Assembly (NCBI RefSeq): GCF_001510715.1
Contig: NZ_LMTJ01000008.1
Location: 198,644-262,643 of the forward strand
Direction of reading: 5' to 3'
Length of the DNA stretch: 64,000 nucleotides
Source: Bacillus sp. FJAT-29814
GTDB lineage: Bacteria > Bacillota > Bacilli > Bacillales > Cytobacillaceae
The notes beneath the pieces are model-generated. The model worked only from the letters and a program-made list of their open reading frames with translations. It was not told the DNA's origin and ran no database searches. The position numbers and the translations under genes are program-made. Each line of letters starts with the position of its first letter. The first letter of the stretch is position 1. Positions 1-8,248 of this stretch are shown here, in pieces.

Positions 1-80
1 AAAATCAAACAGAATAAGCTTGAATATGGAAAAAGACACCAAAATCGTGAAATTCAAAATGCCTTTTGTCTACAATCTGA

Positions 81-103
81 AACTCGCCGGCTGGCGAGTT
101 TTT
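81..103 (+). terminator. Rho-independent terminator of an upstream gene
   Basis: The inverted repeat AACTCGCC / GGCGAGTT closes on a short loop and is followed by a T-rich tail on the plus strand. It faces the end of the minus-strand degV-like gene, so it most likely ends a plus-strand gene lying left of the window. Nothing else can be called in the first 80 bases. Confidence 0.6.
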
Positions 104-104
104 A

Positions 105-965
105 TTATGAAGGCAATGTATTTAAAAAGAAAATTGAGATGGTGCCGGGTCCTGTATGGGCACCGACTGTTGAACCAATTTGAGAGATATAAACCTCTTT
201 CGGATGAAACTCTTCCTCAATCATCGCTTTCATTTCCAACGCAGTTTCTTCTGTATCTGCATGGCTGATGCCAATAACCTGATCATTAAGATGATAGCCG
301 CGCTCATTCATAAGCTCGATAATCCGGCGCAACACCTTTTTTTTGCCGCGTATTTTTTCAATTGGGACCAGCTTTCCATCCTCAACATTTAAAATTGGTT
401 TGATGTTTAATAAACCGCCAAGAAAGGCTGAAGCTTTTGATACACGACCGCCCTTAGCCAAATAATCCAAATCCTCCACCGTAAACAGATGCTCCATGTG
501 TTGGGCACGAAACTGAACATCCTTTACAATTTCCTGTTTTGGTACATTCGCAGCCGCAAGCCGTGCTGCCTCCATCACAATCAAGCCTTGGCCAAGCGAA
601 GCACATTTTGTATCAATAATCGTTAAATTAAAATTTGGATATTTTTCCTTCACTTGGTCAAGAATCATAACAGCGGTGGAATATGTTCCCGACAATTCTG
701 AAGAAAATGCTATGTAAATTCCATCCTCATTGTTTTCCGCCATTTTTGTAAAAACTTCTTCAAACATTAGCGGAGAGGCTTGCGATGTTTTCGGAACTTC
801 GCCGCTGCGGATGGCATCGTAAACAGTCTTAGGATCAATGGTTTTGACATCCTCATATTCTCGGTCTTTAAGATGAACTTTTAACGGAAAGAGCGTTACA
901 TTTTGTTCTTCATAAAAACTTTTCGGTAAATCGCATGCGCTGTCAGCCAGTATTTTTACCTGCAT
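105..965 (-). CDS. yitS: DegV family fatty-acid-binding protein (YitS-like)
   Basis: This 286-residue protein has the DegV architecture: an N-terminal KILADSACDLP strand and loop, the conserved TSQASP segment that contacts the fatty acid carboxylate, and a C-terminal domain with HTGPG. Family members (FakB type) bind single fatty acids and present them to a FakA kinase for phospholipid synthesis; that role is known for the family and only inferred here. A GTG nine bases further upstream is in frame but sits inside the ribosome binding site AGGTGAG, so ATG at 965 is preferred. It is divergent from yitT, the same order as yitS-yitT in B. subtilis. Confidence 0.9.
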   Translation of the reverse strand: MQVKILADSACDLPKSFYEEQNVTLFPLKVHLKDREYEDVKTIDPKTVYDAIRSGEVPKTSQASPLMFEEVFTKMAENNEDGIYIAFSSELSGTYSTAVMILDQVKEKYPNFNLTIIDTKCASLGQGLIVMEAARLAAANVPKQEIVKDVQFRAQHMEHLFTVEDLDYLAKGGRVSKASAFLGGLLNIKPILNVEDGKLVPIEKIRGKKKVLRRIIELMNERGYHLNDQVIGISHADTEETALEMKAMIEEEFHPKEVYISQIGSTVGAHTGPGTISIFFLNTLPS

Positions 966-1053
966 CAGGCTCACCTGCTTTCAAAAATCTATATTCACTT
1001 TCTCAGTTTATCGGTTTCACCAAAAAAATACAATAACAAAGGGGGAACTGCCC

Positions 1054-1896
1054 ATGGTTTGGCTGCAAATAAAAAAAATTGTCGTTGTTATCATAGGTGC
1101 CTTTTTAACAGCTGTCGGCATGAATTTATTCCTGATTCCGGCCAATGTATATTCAAGCGGGTTCACAGGAATCGCTCAATTGTTGTCTAAGGTGTTAACC
1201 GACTATACGCCCATCACCCTATCGATGGGTTTGCTCCTGCTATTGTTGAATATCCCCGTAGCGATTCTTGGATGGATGAAGGTCGGCAAGTCGTTTACGA
1301 TCTACAGCTTTATCAGTGTCGTTTTATCTTCGTTATTTTTGGAAATAATCCCAATTAAACAATTGTCGCATGATATTTTATTAAATGCGGTCTTTGGGGG
1401 TGTCATCATTGCGGTAGGTGTTGGGATCACCTTGAAATGGGGGGCTTCGACCGGCGGTCTTGATATTATTGCGATGGTGTTATCAAGAATGAAGGACAAG
1501 CCGATTGGGCCCTATATGTTCCTGTTAAACAGCCTGATTATCCTGACGGCAGGATTCCTATATGGCTGGGAAAAGGCGCTCTACACGATGGTGTTTCTTT
1601 ACGCCTCAACAAGGGTAATCGATATGATTCACACCCGCCATGCCAAGCTTACGGCGTTTATTATCACCAAAAAGGCTGATGAGCTAAAAAGAGCCATTCA
1701 TCAGAAACTGGTCCGTGGGATTACGATGATTCCCGGGAAAGGTGCCTTTTCTAATGAAACGAGAGATATTATGATGATTGTGATTACCCGCTATGAATTG
1801 TTTGACTTAGAACGCATCATTAAGGATGTTGATCCGAAGGCATTTACAAATATTATTCAGACAACAGGCGTATACGGTTTTTTTCGCAAGGATTAA
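1054..1896 (+). CDS. yitT: YitT/DUF161 family membrane protein with DUF2179 domain
   Basis: The 280-residue protein has five or six hydrophobic segments in its first 190 residues, including the family signature GASTGGLDIIA near residues 130-140. A soluble DUF2179 domain fills the C-terminal 90 residues (MIPGKGAFSNE... to IIQTTGVYGFF). The family sits in the cytoplasmic membrane and has no proven substrate. Ribosome binding site AAGGGGG precedes the ATG. The next gene starts 18 bases after its stop, so the two probably form one transcript ending at the hairpin at 2310. Confidence 0.9.
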   Translation: MVWLQIKKIVVVIIGAFLTAVGMNLFLIPANVYSSGFTGIAQLLSKVLTDYTPITLSMGLLLLLLNIPVAILGWMKVGKSFTIYSFISVVLSSLFLEIIPIKQLSHDILLNAVFGGVIIAVGVGITLKWGASTGGLDIIAMVLSRMKDKPIGPYMFLLNSLIILTAGFLYGWEKALYTMVFLYASTRVIDMIHTRHAKLTAFIITKKADELKRAIHQKLVRGITMIPGKGAFSNETRDIMMIVITRYELFDLERIIKDVDPKAFTNIIQTTGVYGFFRKD

Positions 1897-1914
1897 AGGA
1901 AAAGGGGTGCCATT

Positions 1915-2307
1915 ATGCGAATTTTTCTTTGTATGATCTTACTTTTCATACCGTTGATGACAAACGCGGACGCCAGCGGGGTGGAGAAGCTGATCCTTTC
2001 CGAACAAAATCCAGTTTTTCGTCATGTGCAGGTGTCCGGGGCAGACGGCACTTATGTTGCCTCAGGAGAAGCCAAGGCGGCGAAAGGGATATTCTACTAT
2101 ACTGTCGAAGATGGGCATAATGAGTATATCCAAGAGCAGCGAGTCCGGACCCAGGGAGGGGAGAAGTGGGAGCGATTTACTATAAATGTAAAGGTTGCTC
2201 CAGAAGCTGTTCCTAAAAACGGCACGTTATTATTAAATCTTTACCAGAAAAATGAAAAGGGCGAAATCACCAATCTTTATCCAGTAATATTAGAGCGAAG
2301 GTTTTAA
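1915..2307 (+). CDS. Secreted protein with Gmad2-like immunoglobulin domain
   Basis: The 130-residue protein begins with a signal peptide (MRIFLCMILLF, cleavage probably near TNADA). The rest is one beta-rich domain with the pattern of the spore-germination immunoglobulin-like module Gmad2: a VSG start, a central W and a final GTLLLNLYQ ... LYPVILE hairpin. Gmad2 domains occur in exported germination-associated proteins, but the role of this stand-alone copy is not known. In B. subtilis this slot holds ipi, an intracellular protease inhibitor; this protein is exported and not an obvious match to it. It probably shares a transcript with yitT. Confidence 0.65.
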   Translation: MRIFLCMILLFIPLMTNADASGVEKLILSEQNPVFRHVQVSGADGTYVASGEAKAAKGIFYYTVEDGHNEYIQEQRVRTQGGEKWERFTINVKVAPEAVPKNGTLLLNLYQKNEKGEITNLYPVILERRF

Positions 2308-2309
2308 AA

Positions 2310-2351
2310 AAGAAAAGCGGAAGCATCATGAAAGATGCCTCCGCTTTTCTT
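2310..2351. terminator. Bidirectional terminator
   Basis: A 17-bp near-perfect stem (AGAAAAGCGGAAGCATC / GATGCCTCCGCTTTTCT) has A-rich and T-rich flanks on both sides. It separates the plus-strand Gmad2-like gene from the minus-strand DUF3813 gene, whose stop codon overlaps its right arm. Confidence 0.85.
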
Positions 2352-2535
2352 ACGTGAGTTGGTCAAGCTTCTGTTGCATTTCTTGGAGCTGATGCTGTTC
2401 TGCGATTGTGGAGTTTGCAAAAGCAGAGCTCAAGGCATTCTTTGCTTTTGCAACTGCCATTTCGCGGTCCTCAGGGCCAGCGGCTACTGCCGTTTCAACA
2501 AATCTACGTGCTTCCTGGAATAAACGGTTACCCAT
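2350..2535 (-). CDS. DUF3813 family small protein
   Basis: A 61-residue, probably alpha-helical protein (MGNRLFQEARRFVETA...) resembling DUF3813, a family confined to Bacillaceae with no known function. There is no signal peptide or membrane segment. Its ribosome binding site GGAGG lies inside the last codons of the upstream DUF3941 gene, and only two bases separate the genes, so they are translationally coupled. The stop lies in the shared terminator hairpin. Confidence 0.75.
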   Translation of the reverse strand: MGNRLFQEARRFVETAVAAGPEDREMAVAKAKNALSSAFANSTIAEQHQLQEMQQKLDQLT

Positions 2536-2537
2536 CG

Positions 2538-2687
2538 TTAAATTCCTCCAAGCGAGGAGTTTTGCACATTGGCCATCTTCTGAGCTTCTGCTTCAGCGTA
2601 GGTCATGCGGTAAGGAATTCGTGCATCATGTTTTTTGACCGAATCCGTTCCCTGCTGGACAAAGCGTCTAGATCTGCTTCTACCCAT
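2538..2687 (-). CDS. DUF3941 family small basic protein
   Basis: A 49-residue reading frame, MGRSRSRRFVQQGTDSVKKH... to ...SSLGGI, read from the complement. TGGAGGGATT provides a strong ribosome binding site. The Arg-rich start and the Tyr-Arg-Met-Thr-Tyr-Ala-Glu-Ala-Glu segment match my recollection of DUF3941, a Bacillaceae family of unknown function. It is immediately followed, two bases later, by the DUF3813 gene. Confidence 0.75.
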   Translation of the reverse strand: MGRSRSRRFVQQGTDSVKKHDARIPYRMTYAEAEAQKMANVQNSSLGGI

Positions 2688-2802
2688 TACAATCCCTCCA
2701 ATATGCTTAAAAGCTCTATTTGAAACAGATTTGCTGTTTCATCAACTAGTATGCTCTAACCATGAAGCGTTCATTTAGGTAAACAATGGCTGACAGCAGT
2801 AT

Positions 2803-3615
2803 TTACTTAATATTTAACAAATCAGACAAATATTCCCCAACGCCATCCTGTTCATTTGTAAGTGTAACATCATTGGCAATATTCTTTACCTGGTCAATTC
2901 CATTTCCCATGGCAATTCCGTGTCCCGCATATTCCAGCATTTCTAAGTCATTATCCTCGTCGCCGAAAGCAATGATTCGTTCCTTTGGTATGCCATAATA
3001 ATCTGCCGCTTTTTTTAACCCCACTGCTTTATTTAATCCTGCCTTAATAATTTCTATCACATGCCAAGGTGCAGCCCAACTGCGCTGCTCAATCACTTCT
3101 GCATGAACCTGGGAAAGATGATCGCGAATTTTCTTTAATTGGTCCTCCTCGGTGTGAATCAATATACTGGTGGGTGAGTCTTTTAAATAATTGCTTAAAT
3201 CACCTGTGGTTACTTTTGGATTTCCAAAACTGAAAATATCCAACAGCTTTTGGTCATGATAATGAAAGTAAACATCATCGATTACTTCGGCAATAATATT
3301 GTGGAAATTAAAGCTTCTGCAGGCCTCTACAATATCCTTTGCCACTTTGACATCAAGCGGCTCATGAAAATATCCCCAATCGGGATTTTTGGGATGATGG
3401 GTAAAGGCGCCATTAAAGTTGACAATGGGCGTATCCAATTCAAGTTCCCGGTAGTACATTTCGCTGGAACGATACGGTCTTCCCGTTGCAATCATGACGA
3501 TATGGCCTTGATCTTTTGCTTTTTGCAGTATGTCCTTGTTTTTTGCTGAAATTGTTTTGTCGTCCTTTAATAGTGTTCCATCCAAATCCAAGGCAATTAA
3601 ATGTCTCTCTGTCAT
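2803..3615 (-). CDS. yitU: HAD superfamily phosphatase, YitU type
   Basis: A 270-residue Cof-type HAD hydrolase. Motif I is DLDGTLL (residues 10-16, nucleophile Asp10), motif II is ATGRPY (about 43-48), and motif IV is GDEDNDLEML near residue 217. The long insert between motifs II and III is a C2 cap. B. subtilis YitU dephosphorylates the riboflavin intermediate 5-amino-6-(5-phospho-D-ribitylamino)uracil; the position next to yitW makes this the orthologue, but Cof-type phosphatases have broad specificity. A purine-rich AGAGAGGG precedes the ATG. Confidence 0.88.
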   Translation of the reverse strand: MTERHLIALDLDGTLLKDDKTISAKNKDILQKAKDQGHIVMIATGRPYRSSEMYYRELELDTPIVNFNGAFTHHPKNPDWGYFHEPLDVKVAKDIVEACRSFNFHNIIAEVIDDVYFHYHDQKLLDIFSFGNPKVTTGDLSNYLKDSPTSILIHTEEDQLKKIRDHLSQVHAEVIEQRSWAAPWHVIEIIKAGLNKAVGLKKAADYYGIPKERIIAFGDEDNDLEMLEYAGHGIAMGNGIDQVKNIANDVTLTNEQDGVGEYLSDLLNIK

Positions 3616-3774
3616 AGTAACCCTCTCTTTAGTTGGTATTCCCGAAGGTAAGCAATAAAAATGAATTGACGTATTATTTCTATTATCAATATGTTAACAA
3701 TTAATATGAAAACTGTAAAAAAATTCACTTCAATTGACTTAAAAGAACGATATACTGGTTTTCGAAATTCCTTT

Positions 3775-3783
3775 TGTTATAAT
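3775..3783 (+). promoter_or_regulatory. Extended -10 promoter of yitW
   Basis: TG-T-TATAAT is an extended -10 element about 35 bases upstream of the yitW start codon. No good -35 hexamer is visible at 17 bp, which is usual for extended -10 promoters. Confidence 0.5.
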
Positions 3784-3817
3784 TGTAACCATAAAACTGT
3801 TTGGGAGTGAATCTGAT

Positions 3818-4126
3818 ATGAATGAAGAATTAAAGGAAAATATTATGGGCGCATTGGAGCTAGTTATTGACCCAGAGCTTGGGGTAGATATTGTTAATTT
3901 AGGATTAGTTTATGACGTAGATATGGATGATGAAGGAAAAGCAACAGTTACAATGACGTTAACAGCTATGGGCTGCCCGCTTGCTGGAACAATTGTCGAT
4001 CAAGTAAAACGGGCATTGGCTGATATCCCGGAAATCAAGGATGTCGATGTAAATATCGTTTGGAATCCGCCTTGGAACAAAGAGATGATGTCCCGTTATG
4101 CAAAAATCGCTTTGGGCATCCGCTAG
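3818..4126 (+). CDS. yitW: MIP18/DUF59 family Fe-S assembly protein (SufT-like)
   Basis: A 102-residue stand-alone DUF59 domain with the family signatures DPELGVDIVNLGLVY (about 18-32) and TLTAMGCPLAG (about 48-58), which contains the conserved Cys. DUF59 proteins help mature Fe-S enzymes. The ATG follows GGGAGTG. It is followed 14 bases later by a DsrE-family gene, so the pair may act together in sulfur or Fe-S handling; that link is inference. The gene lies just before several Fe-S enzymes (radical SAM, Fnr). Confidence 0.9.
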   Translation: MNEELKENIMGALELVIDPELGVDIVNLGLVYDVDMDDEGKATVTMTLTAMGCPLAGTIVDQVKRALADIPEIKDVDVNIVWNPPWNKEMMSRYAKIALGIR

Positions 4127-4140
4127 AGGGGGCAAATCCT

Positions 4141-4479
4141 ATGAAGAATAAAGTGATCTTGGTGAGTTCCACCGAGCTGGGCCGGGGCGACCAAATGCTT
4201 GGGGAAAATGTGTTGGAAACATTTTTTACGATTTTAAAGCAGCGCGAAGACCTACCGGCCGCTGTGTTTTGTATGAACAGCGGGGTGTTGACGATGACAG
4301 AACAGTCGCTGGTTTCTGTCCATCTGAAAGAACTTGAAGAAAAAGGAGTCGACATACTGGCTTGCAAAACATGTGCAGACCACTATGAAGTAACCGAAAA
4401 ATTGACTGCTGGCAAAATCAGCAGCATGGCAGATTTTATTGACCTGGCAGCAAAATATGAAGTAATAACCATTTCCTAA
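4141..4479 (+). CDS. DsrE/YedF-like sulfur-relay protein
   Basis: A 112-residue protein starting at the ATG preceded by AGAGGGGGC. It resembles the C-terminal DsrE-like half of YedF-type proteins: strand VILVSSTELGRGD, strand AAVFCMNSGVLTMT with a Cys, and the GVDILACKTCADHY segment carrying a CxxC pair. Related proteins carry or transfer sulfur. A frame open to base 4060 exists, but it overlaps yitW and lacks a ribosome binding site. It is probably co-transcribed with yitW and ends at the hairpin at 4481. Confidence 0.75.
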   Translation: MKNKVILVSSTELGRGDQMLGENVLETFFTILKQREDLPAAVFCMNSGVLTMTEQSLVSVHLKELEEKGVDILACKTCADHYEVTEKLTAGKISSMADFIDLAAKYEVITIS

Positions 4480-4480
4480 A

Positions 4481-4509
4481 AACAGCAGAGGCTTCCTGCT
4501 GTTTTTTTT
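4481..4509 (+). terminator. Terminator of the yitW operon
   Basis: Stem AACAGCAG / CTGCTGTT with a seven-base loop, followed by eight T residues. Confidence 0.9.
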
Positions 4510-4543
4510 GTGGTCACAAAACGTCCATATCTGCAAGCTTGGT

Positions 4544-4586
4544 TGTGAGGAAGTTCACTTTATTCCAACATAAACACCTTTATAAT
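4544..4586 (+). promoter_or_regulatory. FNR box plus -10 for the radical SAM gene
   Basis: TGTGA-GGAAGT-TCACT (4544-4559) matches 9 of the 10 specified bases of the B. subtilis Fnr consensus TGTGA-N6-TCACA. A consensus TATAAT follows at 4581-4586. With a start seven bases past the -10, the box is centred at -41.5, the classical activating (class II) position. Confidence 0.8.
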
Positions 4587-4646
4587 ACAAAGTAATGAAG
4601 GCTATTTGGATGGATTGAAATAGCCAGTATTAGGAGGCGTTTCAGG

Positions 4647-5774
4647 ATGGATTTTAGCCGCGATTTTAATAAGGATCCGTTTATTGTCATATGGGAACTT
4701 ACACGTGCTTGCCAGTTAAAGTGTCTGCATTGCCGTGCCGATGCCCAGTATACGAGAGATCCCAGAGAGTTAACTTTTGAAGAAGGTAAACACCTTATTG
4801 ATAAAATATATGATATGAATAACCCGCTGCTCGTCTTTACAGGTGGTGATCCGCTTATGAGGCAGGACATTTTTGACCTTGCCAAATATGCTGTAGCAAA
4901 GGGAGTTCGTGTGTCCATGACCCCAAGTGCAACTCCAAATGTAACCATTGATGCCATGCGCAAGGCAAAAGAGGTTGGTCTTTCCCGCTGGGCGTTTAGT
5001 ATTGATGGTCCAAATGCCGAGGTGCATGACCACTTCCGCGGTACCGCTGGCTCATTTGATTTGACGATGGAAAAAATCAAATTTTTGCATGAACTGGATA
5101 TGCCGATTCAAATCAACACGGTCATATCGAGATACAATTATGAATACCTTGAAGAAATGGCCAAAATGGTCGAGGGTTTGAAGTGTGTACTATGGAGCGT
5201 GTTCTTCCTTGTTCCAACAGGGAGAGGGCAAGTAACAGACATGATTTCTCCTGTTGAGCATGAAAAAGTATTGCGCTGGTTGTATGAATTGAGCAAGCGT
5301 GTACCGTTTGACATTAAAACGACTGAGGCTATGCATTATCGCCGTGTCGTGATCCAGCAAAAAATGCGCGAAGCCAAAGCCCAGACCGCTGAAATCAATT
5401 ACTTGTCAGCATTAACCGAAAAGGGATTGACTGGCTCGATTGATGGACTCGGACGCGCACCTAAGGGTGTAAATGACGGTAACGGCTTTGTATTTATCTC
5501 CCATATTGGGGATGTCTACCCTAGCGGTCTGCTGCCGGTTAAGGCGGGAAATGTCAGGGAGACACCGTTAGCAGAAATTTATCGCGAGTCACCGATTTTT
5601 AAATCATTGCGAAATCCAGACGGTTTCAAGGGTAAATGTGGTGTTTGTGAATTTCGAAATGTCTGCGGAGGTTCAAGATCACGTGCTTATGCGATGACCG
5701 GGGATTATTTGGAAAGTGAACCATTTTGCGTATATATTCCAAAAGCACTACGTGAAAAACAAGAACAATCATAA
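4647..5774 (+). CDS. SPASM-domain radical SAM enzyme (NirJ/AhbD-like)
   Basis: The 375-residue protein has a radical SAM core with CQLKCLHC (Cys22, Cys26, Cys29) for the catalytic 4Fe-4S cluster and FTGGDPLM for SAM contact. A C-terminal SPASM region (CGVCEFRNVCGG... and a late Cys in EPFC) holds auxiliary clusters. It looks most like the TIGR04053 group, related to haem-modifying enzymes NirJ and AhbC/D; its substrate is not known to me. The consensus FNR box upstream argues for an anaerobic role. Ribosome binding site AGGAGG. Convergent with fnr. Confidence 0.8.
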   Translation: MDFSRDFNKDPFIVIWELTRACQLKCLHCRADAQYTRDPRELTFEEGKHLIDKIYDMNNPLLVFTGGDPLMRQDIFDLAKYAVAKGVRVSMTPSATPNVTIDAMRKAKEVGLSRWAFSIDGPNAEVHDHFRGTAGSFDLTMEKIKFLHELDMPIQINTVISRYNYEYLEEMAKMVEGLKCVLWSVFFLVPTGRGQVTDMISPVEHEKVLRWLYELSKRVPFDIKTTEAMHYRRVVIQQKMREAKAQTAEINYLSALTEKGLTGSIDGLGRAPKGVNDGNGFVFISHIGDVYPSGLLPVKAGNVRETPLAEIYRESPIFKSLRNPDGFKGKCGVCEFRNVCGGSRSRAYAMTGDYLESEPFCVYIPKALREKQEQS

Positions 5775-5806
5775 TAATAAAATGGGCAGCCGGTGATCCG
5801 GCTGCC
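5771..5806 (-). terminator. Hairpin terminator between radical SAM gene and fnr
   Basis: GGCAGCCGG / CCGGCTGCC with a four-base loop. On the minus strand it is followed by ATTTTATTATT, so it fits best as the fnr terminator. It may also stop the plus-strand gene, though that side lacks a T run. Confidence 0.6.
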
Positions 5807-5842
5807 GATTAACGAAAAAAGACGAAGGAAAGAATAAAAGTC

Positions 5843-6541
5843 CTACTCGATATTACAATAAACGGCTGAACAATTTTCACAGCCAATTTCATCTTTTAAA
5901 TATTGTAAATCCAATACTGTAATTTTGCCGCGTTTAATTGAAATGATATTGTCGCGCTTTAACTCACTCAGGATCCGATTTGTACTCTCTCTGGAAGTGC
6001 CGCAGAAGTTAGCCAATTCTTGGTTGGTTAATGGCAGGTCGATTAAAATCCCGTTATCTTTTGGCACCCCATAGCTATTGGTCATCCGGATTAATGTTGA
6101 AAATAGTGCCCCTCGCTTGCCGTTGAGGACAAGGTCACGGAATTTTGTTTGCGTTTTTCGGAAATGGTCGCTCATCCATTTCATGAATTCAAAGGCAAGC
6201 TTGCTGTTTTGGAAGATTTCACTTTCAATCACGTCTTTTCTAATTGCGGCAATTTCACCTTCCTCAAGAACCTTGGCGCTCAATAAATATTTTGGGCTGT
6301 CAGTAAAAAGGGTCAATTCGCCGCAGATATCATTTTCGCCACAGATTCTTAAGGACAATTCCCGGCCGTCAGATGTAATCTTGCTGATTTGAATTTTACC
6401 TGAAACAATCACATAAAGTTCCTCCGCCACCATTCCCTCCTGGAATAAAAATCTTCCCCGTTCACTTCTAAATCTTCGGTCAGCCAACTTTAATAATTCT
6501 TTTATTTCAATCGAATGAGTTGATTTTATAGTTGTATTCAT
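5843..6541 (-). CDS. fnr: Fnr-type Crp-family anaerobic regulator (copy 1)
   Basis: The 232-residue protein has an N-terminal cyclic-nucleotide-like beta-roll, a long dimer helix and a winged helix-turn-helix (LTNQELANFCGTSRESTNRI, about 171-190). Its C-terminus carries Cys221-x2-Cys224-x4-Cys229, the 4Fe-4S ligand spacing of B. subtilis Fnr, which binds the cluster at the C-terminus, unlike E. coli FNR. Asp136 in KFRDL is the likely fourth ligand. It should activate genes with TGTGA-N6-TCACA boxes when oxygen is absent. A second, very similar paralogue is encoded at 12470-13162. Confidence 0.92.
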   Translation of the reverse strand: MNTTIKSTHSIEIKELLKLADRRFRSERGRFLFQEGMVAEELYVIVSGKIQISKITSDGRELSLRICGENDICGELTLFTDSPKYLLSAKVLEEGEIAAIRKDVIESEIFQNSKLAFEFMKWMSDHFRKTQTKFRDLVLNGKRGALFSTLIRMTNSYGVPKDNGILIDLPLTNQELANFCGTSRESTNRILSELKRDNIISIKRGKITVLDLQYLKDEIGCENCSAVYCNIE

Positions 6542-6781
6542 TAAGATTCACCCCATAATTATTAGTTCTGTCGATTCAATTTTTTATTCGTTAGTAACAT
6601 TTTATCTTAAGAACTGGGGAGGAAACTAAGTAAACAATGACAATATAGTGAAAACTAACTTCCCTTTTTACACAAATTTTTGAAAAACTGAAAGAAACCT
6701 CGTGATAAAGAATGTCCAAATCATGGATATGAATCTTTTCACTGAAATTGTTAAGATAATTACTAATAAAAAGTATTTCAT

Positions 6782-6825
6782 AGTGAATAAAGTAACAGTC
6801 TTTTCATCCTGACATCTGTTACAAT
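6782..6825 (+). promoter_or_regulatory. FNR-like box plus extended -10 of moaA
   Basis: AGTGA-ATAAAG-TAACA (6782-6797) matches the Fnr consensus at 8 of 10 positions. The extended -10 TG-T-TACAAT ends at 6825, placing the box centre at about -42.5. It is weaker than the other boxes nearby, but the geometry agrees. Confidence 0.6.
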
Positions 6826-6865
6826 AGATATAAATAACTTCTTTTAGCTAATGGAGTTGATCTAA

Positions 6866-7882
6866 ATGGAAAAAACCATTATTAATGATAAATTGAATAG
6901 ACCACTGCGTGATCTTAGAATATCGGTGATTGACCGCTGTAATTTTCGCTGCCAATACTGCATGCCTGCAGATCAATTTGGTTCTGATTTTGAATTTCTT
7001 CCACGCAGTGCACTATTGACATACGAGGAAATTGAACGGCTTGCCAAAATTTTTGTTAGCCTTGGGGTAAAGAAAATCCGCTTAACCGGGGGAGAGCCGC
7101 TTTTGCGGAGGGATTTACCAGTGCTGGTTGAAAAGCTTTCAGGCATCGAAGGCCTAGAGGACATCGGTTTGACCACTAATGCAGTGTTGCTGCCAAAATT
7201 AGCACAGAAATTAAAGGACGCTGGCTTGAAACGGGTAAATATCAGTTTGGATAGCTTGAATGATGAATTGTTTGGGAAAATTAATGGCCGTGGAATCGGA
7301 ACAGGTCCAGTCCTTGACGGAATACAAGCTGCAAAGCAGGCTGGGCTTGGCGTAAAATTAAACATGGTCGTTAAGAAAGGTTTAAATGATTCGGAAATCA
7401 TTCCGATGGCTTCCTTTTGCAAAGAAAATGGTTTTGAATTGCGCTATATCGAATATATGGATGTCGGCTCGACAAATGGTTGGAAGATGGACGATGTTGT
7501 AACCAAAAAGGAAATTTATCATCTTTTGAAGGAACATTTTGAGATGGAGCCTGTTGGCCCGGCATACTTTGGAGAAGTAGCCAAGCATTACCGCTATTTA
7601 GACACTGATGTAAATGTTGGGTTTATAACATCAGTATCCGAATCCTTCTGTTCTAGTTGCACCCGTGCCCGACTGTCAGCAAACGGGCAAATCTTTACCT
7701 GTTTATTTAATGGAAATGGACATGATATTCGAAATTTCATGAGAAATGGTGCCACGGATGAAGAAATCACCGCACGCATCACCGGAATTTGGAACAACCG
7801 GACAGACAGATATTCGGACGAACGAACAGCCGAAACAAACAAAAATCGTAAAAAAATTGAAATGTCCTATATTGGTGGTTAA
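6866..7882 (+). CDS. moaA: GTP 3',8-cyclase MoaA
   Basis: MoaA converts GTP to 3',8-cyclo-GTP, the first step of molybdenum cofactor synthesis. The 338-residue protein has CNFRCQYC (Cys25, Cys29, Cys32) for the SAM cluster, LTGGEPLLR, and the C-terminal Cys262-x2-Cys265-x13-Cys279 that holds the substrate-binding second cluster. It ends in the typical Gly-Gly. The rest of the Moco genes here (moeA, mobB) lie 2 kb away, beyond a repeat region. An FNR-like promoter suggests induction for anaerobic nitrate respiration. Confidence 0.97.
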   Translation: MEKTIINDKLNRPLRDLRISVIDRCNFRCQYCMPADQFGSDFEFLPRSALLTYEEIERLAKIFVSLGVKKIRLTGGEPLLRRDLPVLVEKLSGIEGLEDIGLTTNAVLLPKLAQKLKDAGLKRVNISLDSLNDELFGKINGRGIGTGPVLDGIQAAKQAGLGVKLNMVVKKGLNDSEIIPMASFCKENGFELRYIEYMDVGSTNGWKMDDVVTKKEIYHLLKEHFEMEPVGPAYFGEVAKHYRYLDTDVNVGFITSVSESFCSSCTRARLSANGQIFTCLFNGNGHDIRNFMRNGATDEEITARITGIWNNRTDRYSDERTAETNKNRKKIEMSYIGG

Positions 7883-7895
7883 TCAAACAAAAAAC

Positions 7896-7945
7896 TCCCC
7901 AAGTTGGGGAACAGATTGCCGAGAAAAAGGTATTTTTCTCGGCAA
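7896..7945 (+). terminator. Double hairpin terminator after moaA
   Basis: First hairpin TCCCC/GGGGA at 7896-7910, then a strong stem TTGCCGAGAAAAA / TTTTTCTCGGCAA at 7916-7945 with a T-rich tail. Confidence 0.85.
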
Positions 7946-8005
7946 CGTTTATTTTATCAGAATTCGAATTGCTGATTTTTTAAAAATTGCCCCTGCTAAT
8001 GGGCC

Positions 8006-8139
8006 TGCTGATTTCCGCTCCAGGTGCTTCGCTTTCCGCGGACGGTTCGTGGAGCCTCCTCGGCGCTGAAGCGCCTGCGGGGTCTCCACTGTCCCGTACT
8101 CCCGCAGGAGTCTTCGCACCTTCCGCTCCAATCAACAGG
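8006..8139 (-). repeat. GC-rich palindromic repeat, copy A
   Basis: A 134-bp GC-rich element. Its reverse complement starts CTGTTGATT and contains CGCGGAAAGCGAAGC and GACTCCTGCGGGAGTACGGG, shared with copy B at 8686-8818 in opposite orientation. I know this sequence type as a common intergenic repeat of Bacillaceae genomes. Open frames across it are artefacts of its GC-rich composition. It has no coding capacity and probably forms a long hairpin. Confidence 0.8.
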
Positions 8140-8248
8140 CGGATAGTCAAACTAATGAACTGCAACACACTTTAGTTGCAAGACCAATTTTTTCTAAACA
8201 CAGTTAAGAGAATTAAACAAATAACGTGATAGTTTCGATTTTTACCTT

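Noticed and set aside
2722-2740. GAAACAG / CTGTTTC hairpin as terminator of yitU
   Set aside because: No T run follows on the minus strand, and the DUF3941 gene begins just beyond it. Read-through cannot be excluded.
4060-4140. 27-codon N-terminal extension of the DsrE gene
   Set aside because: It overlaps the end of yitW in another frame and has no binding site, whereas ATG 4141 follows AGAGGGGG.
7746-8175. Overlapping open frames of 60-107 codons on both strands
   Set aside because: They overlap the end of moaA or lie in GC-rich palindromic repeat A, lack ribosome binding sites and conflict with each other.
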